A DNA stretch of 6,108 bases, from NCBI GenBank assembly GCA_050050615.1, contig JASFTV010000218.1, forward strand, positions 1 through 6,108. Reading direction: 5' to 3'. This document shows positions 6,073 through 6,108 of this stretch, one piece after another. The notes beneath the pieces were generated by a model. It was not told the DNA's origin, searched no databases, and was given only the letters and a program-made list of their open reading frames with translations. The stretch is from JASFTV01 sp050050615 (lineage in GTDB: Bacteria; Desulfobacterota; DSM-4660; Desulfatiglandales; HGW-15). Every line of letters begins with the position of its first letter. Within the stretch, counting starts at the first letter, position 1. A program made the position numbers and the translations under genes.

Positions 6073-6108
6073 GAGGGTTTAAGGGAGTTGCACGATTTTG
6101 ACAAAAAG

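Noticed and set aside
5721..6081. Direct repeat GAGGGTTTA at 5721-5729 and 6073-6081 as a target-site duplication around the hairpin array
   Set aside because: A nine-base match within 400 bases is not rare by chance, the left copy is not next to an inverted repeat, and the array may extend past the window edge.
6098..6103. TTGACA at the right edge as a plus-strand -35 box
   Set aside because: The -10 region would lie beyond the window, so it cannot be assessed.

Overview
The window carries four protein genes, all on the minus strand. Reading in the direction of transcription (high to low coordinates) these are a bactofilin, an M20-family dipeptidase, a Tat-exported FAD oxidoreductase of the CrtI/RetSat type, and an AMP-forming acyl-CoA synthetase cut off by the window start. 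Base composition is moderate. The gene mix (bactofilin, fatty or organic acid activation, a Tat flavoenzyme, a sigma-54-like promoter) fits a Gram-negative chromosome, most likely a Desulfobacterota-type (deltaproteobacterial) organism. That assignment is an inference from gene style, not from a marker gene.

Layout from the right. Positions 5776-6072 hold no convincing gene. They hold a dense run of stem-loops packed almost end to end, which I read as a dispersed palindromic element or a structured RNA. Next comes the bactofilin gene (5548-5156). Upstream of it are a good sigma-70-like promoter (5670-5698), a second, sigma-54-like promoter match (5616-5632) and an inverted repeat; a rho-independent terminator (5060-5091) follows it. 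It therefore looks monocistronic. A gene-free stretch of about 300 bases then leads into the M20 dipeptidase (4756-3374), which has a strong ribosome-binding site.

Between the dipeptidase and the flavoenzyme (3162-1537) lie about 210 bases of leader. This leader holds a strong Shine-Dalgarno in front of a 12-codon ORF, two mutually exclusive hairpins that both involve that Shine-Dalgarno, and a third hairpin over the small ORF's stop. It resembles a translational control or attenuation leader. The acyl-CoA synthetase (1419 to beyond the window) follows the flavoenzyme after a 117-base gap with no clear terminator, so these two genes may be co-transcribed.

Functionally, the acyl-CoA synthetase would activate a carboxylic acid in the cytoplasm and the dipeptidase would hydrolyse small peptides there. 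The flavoenzyme carries a twin-arginine signal and would act outside the cytoplasmic membrane. No shared pathway can be demonstrated. No CRISPR array, tRNA, rRNA, transposase or defence gene is visible. The most unusual parts are the hairpin array at the right edge and the leader in front of the flavoenzyme.
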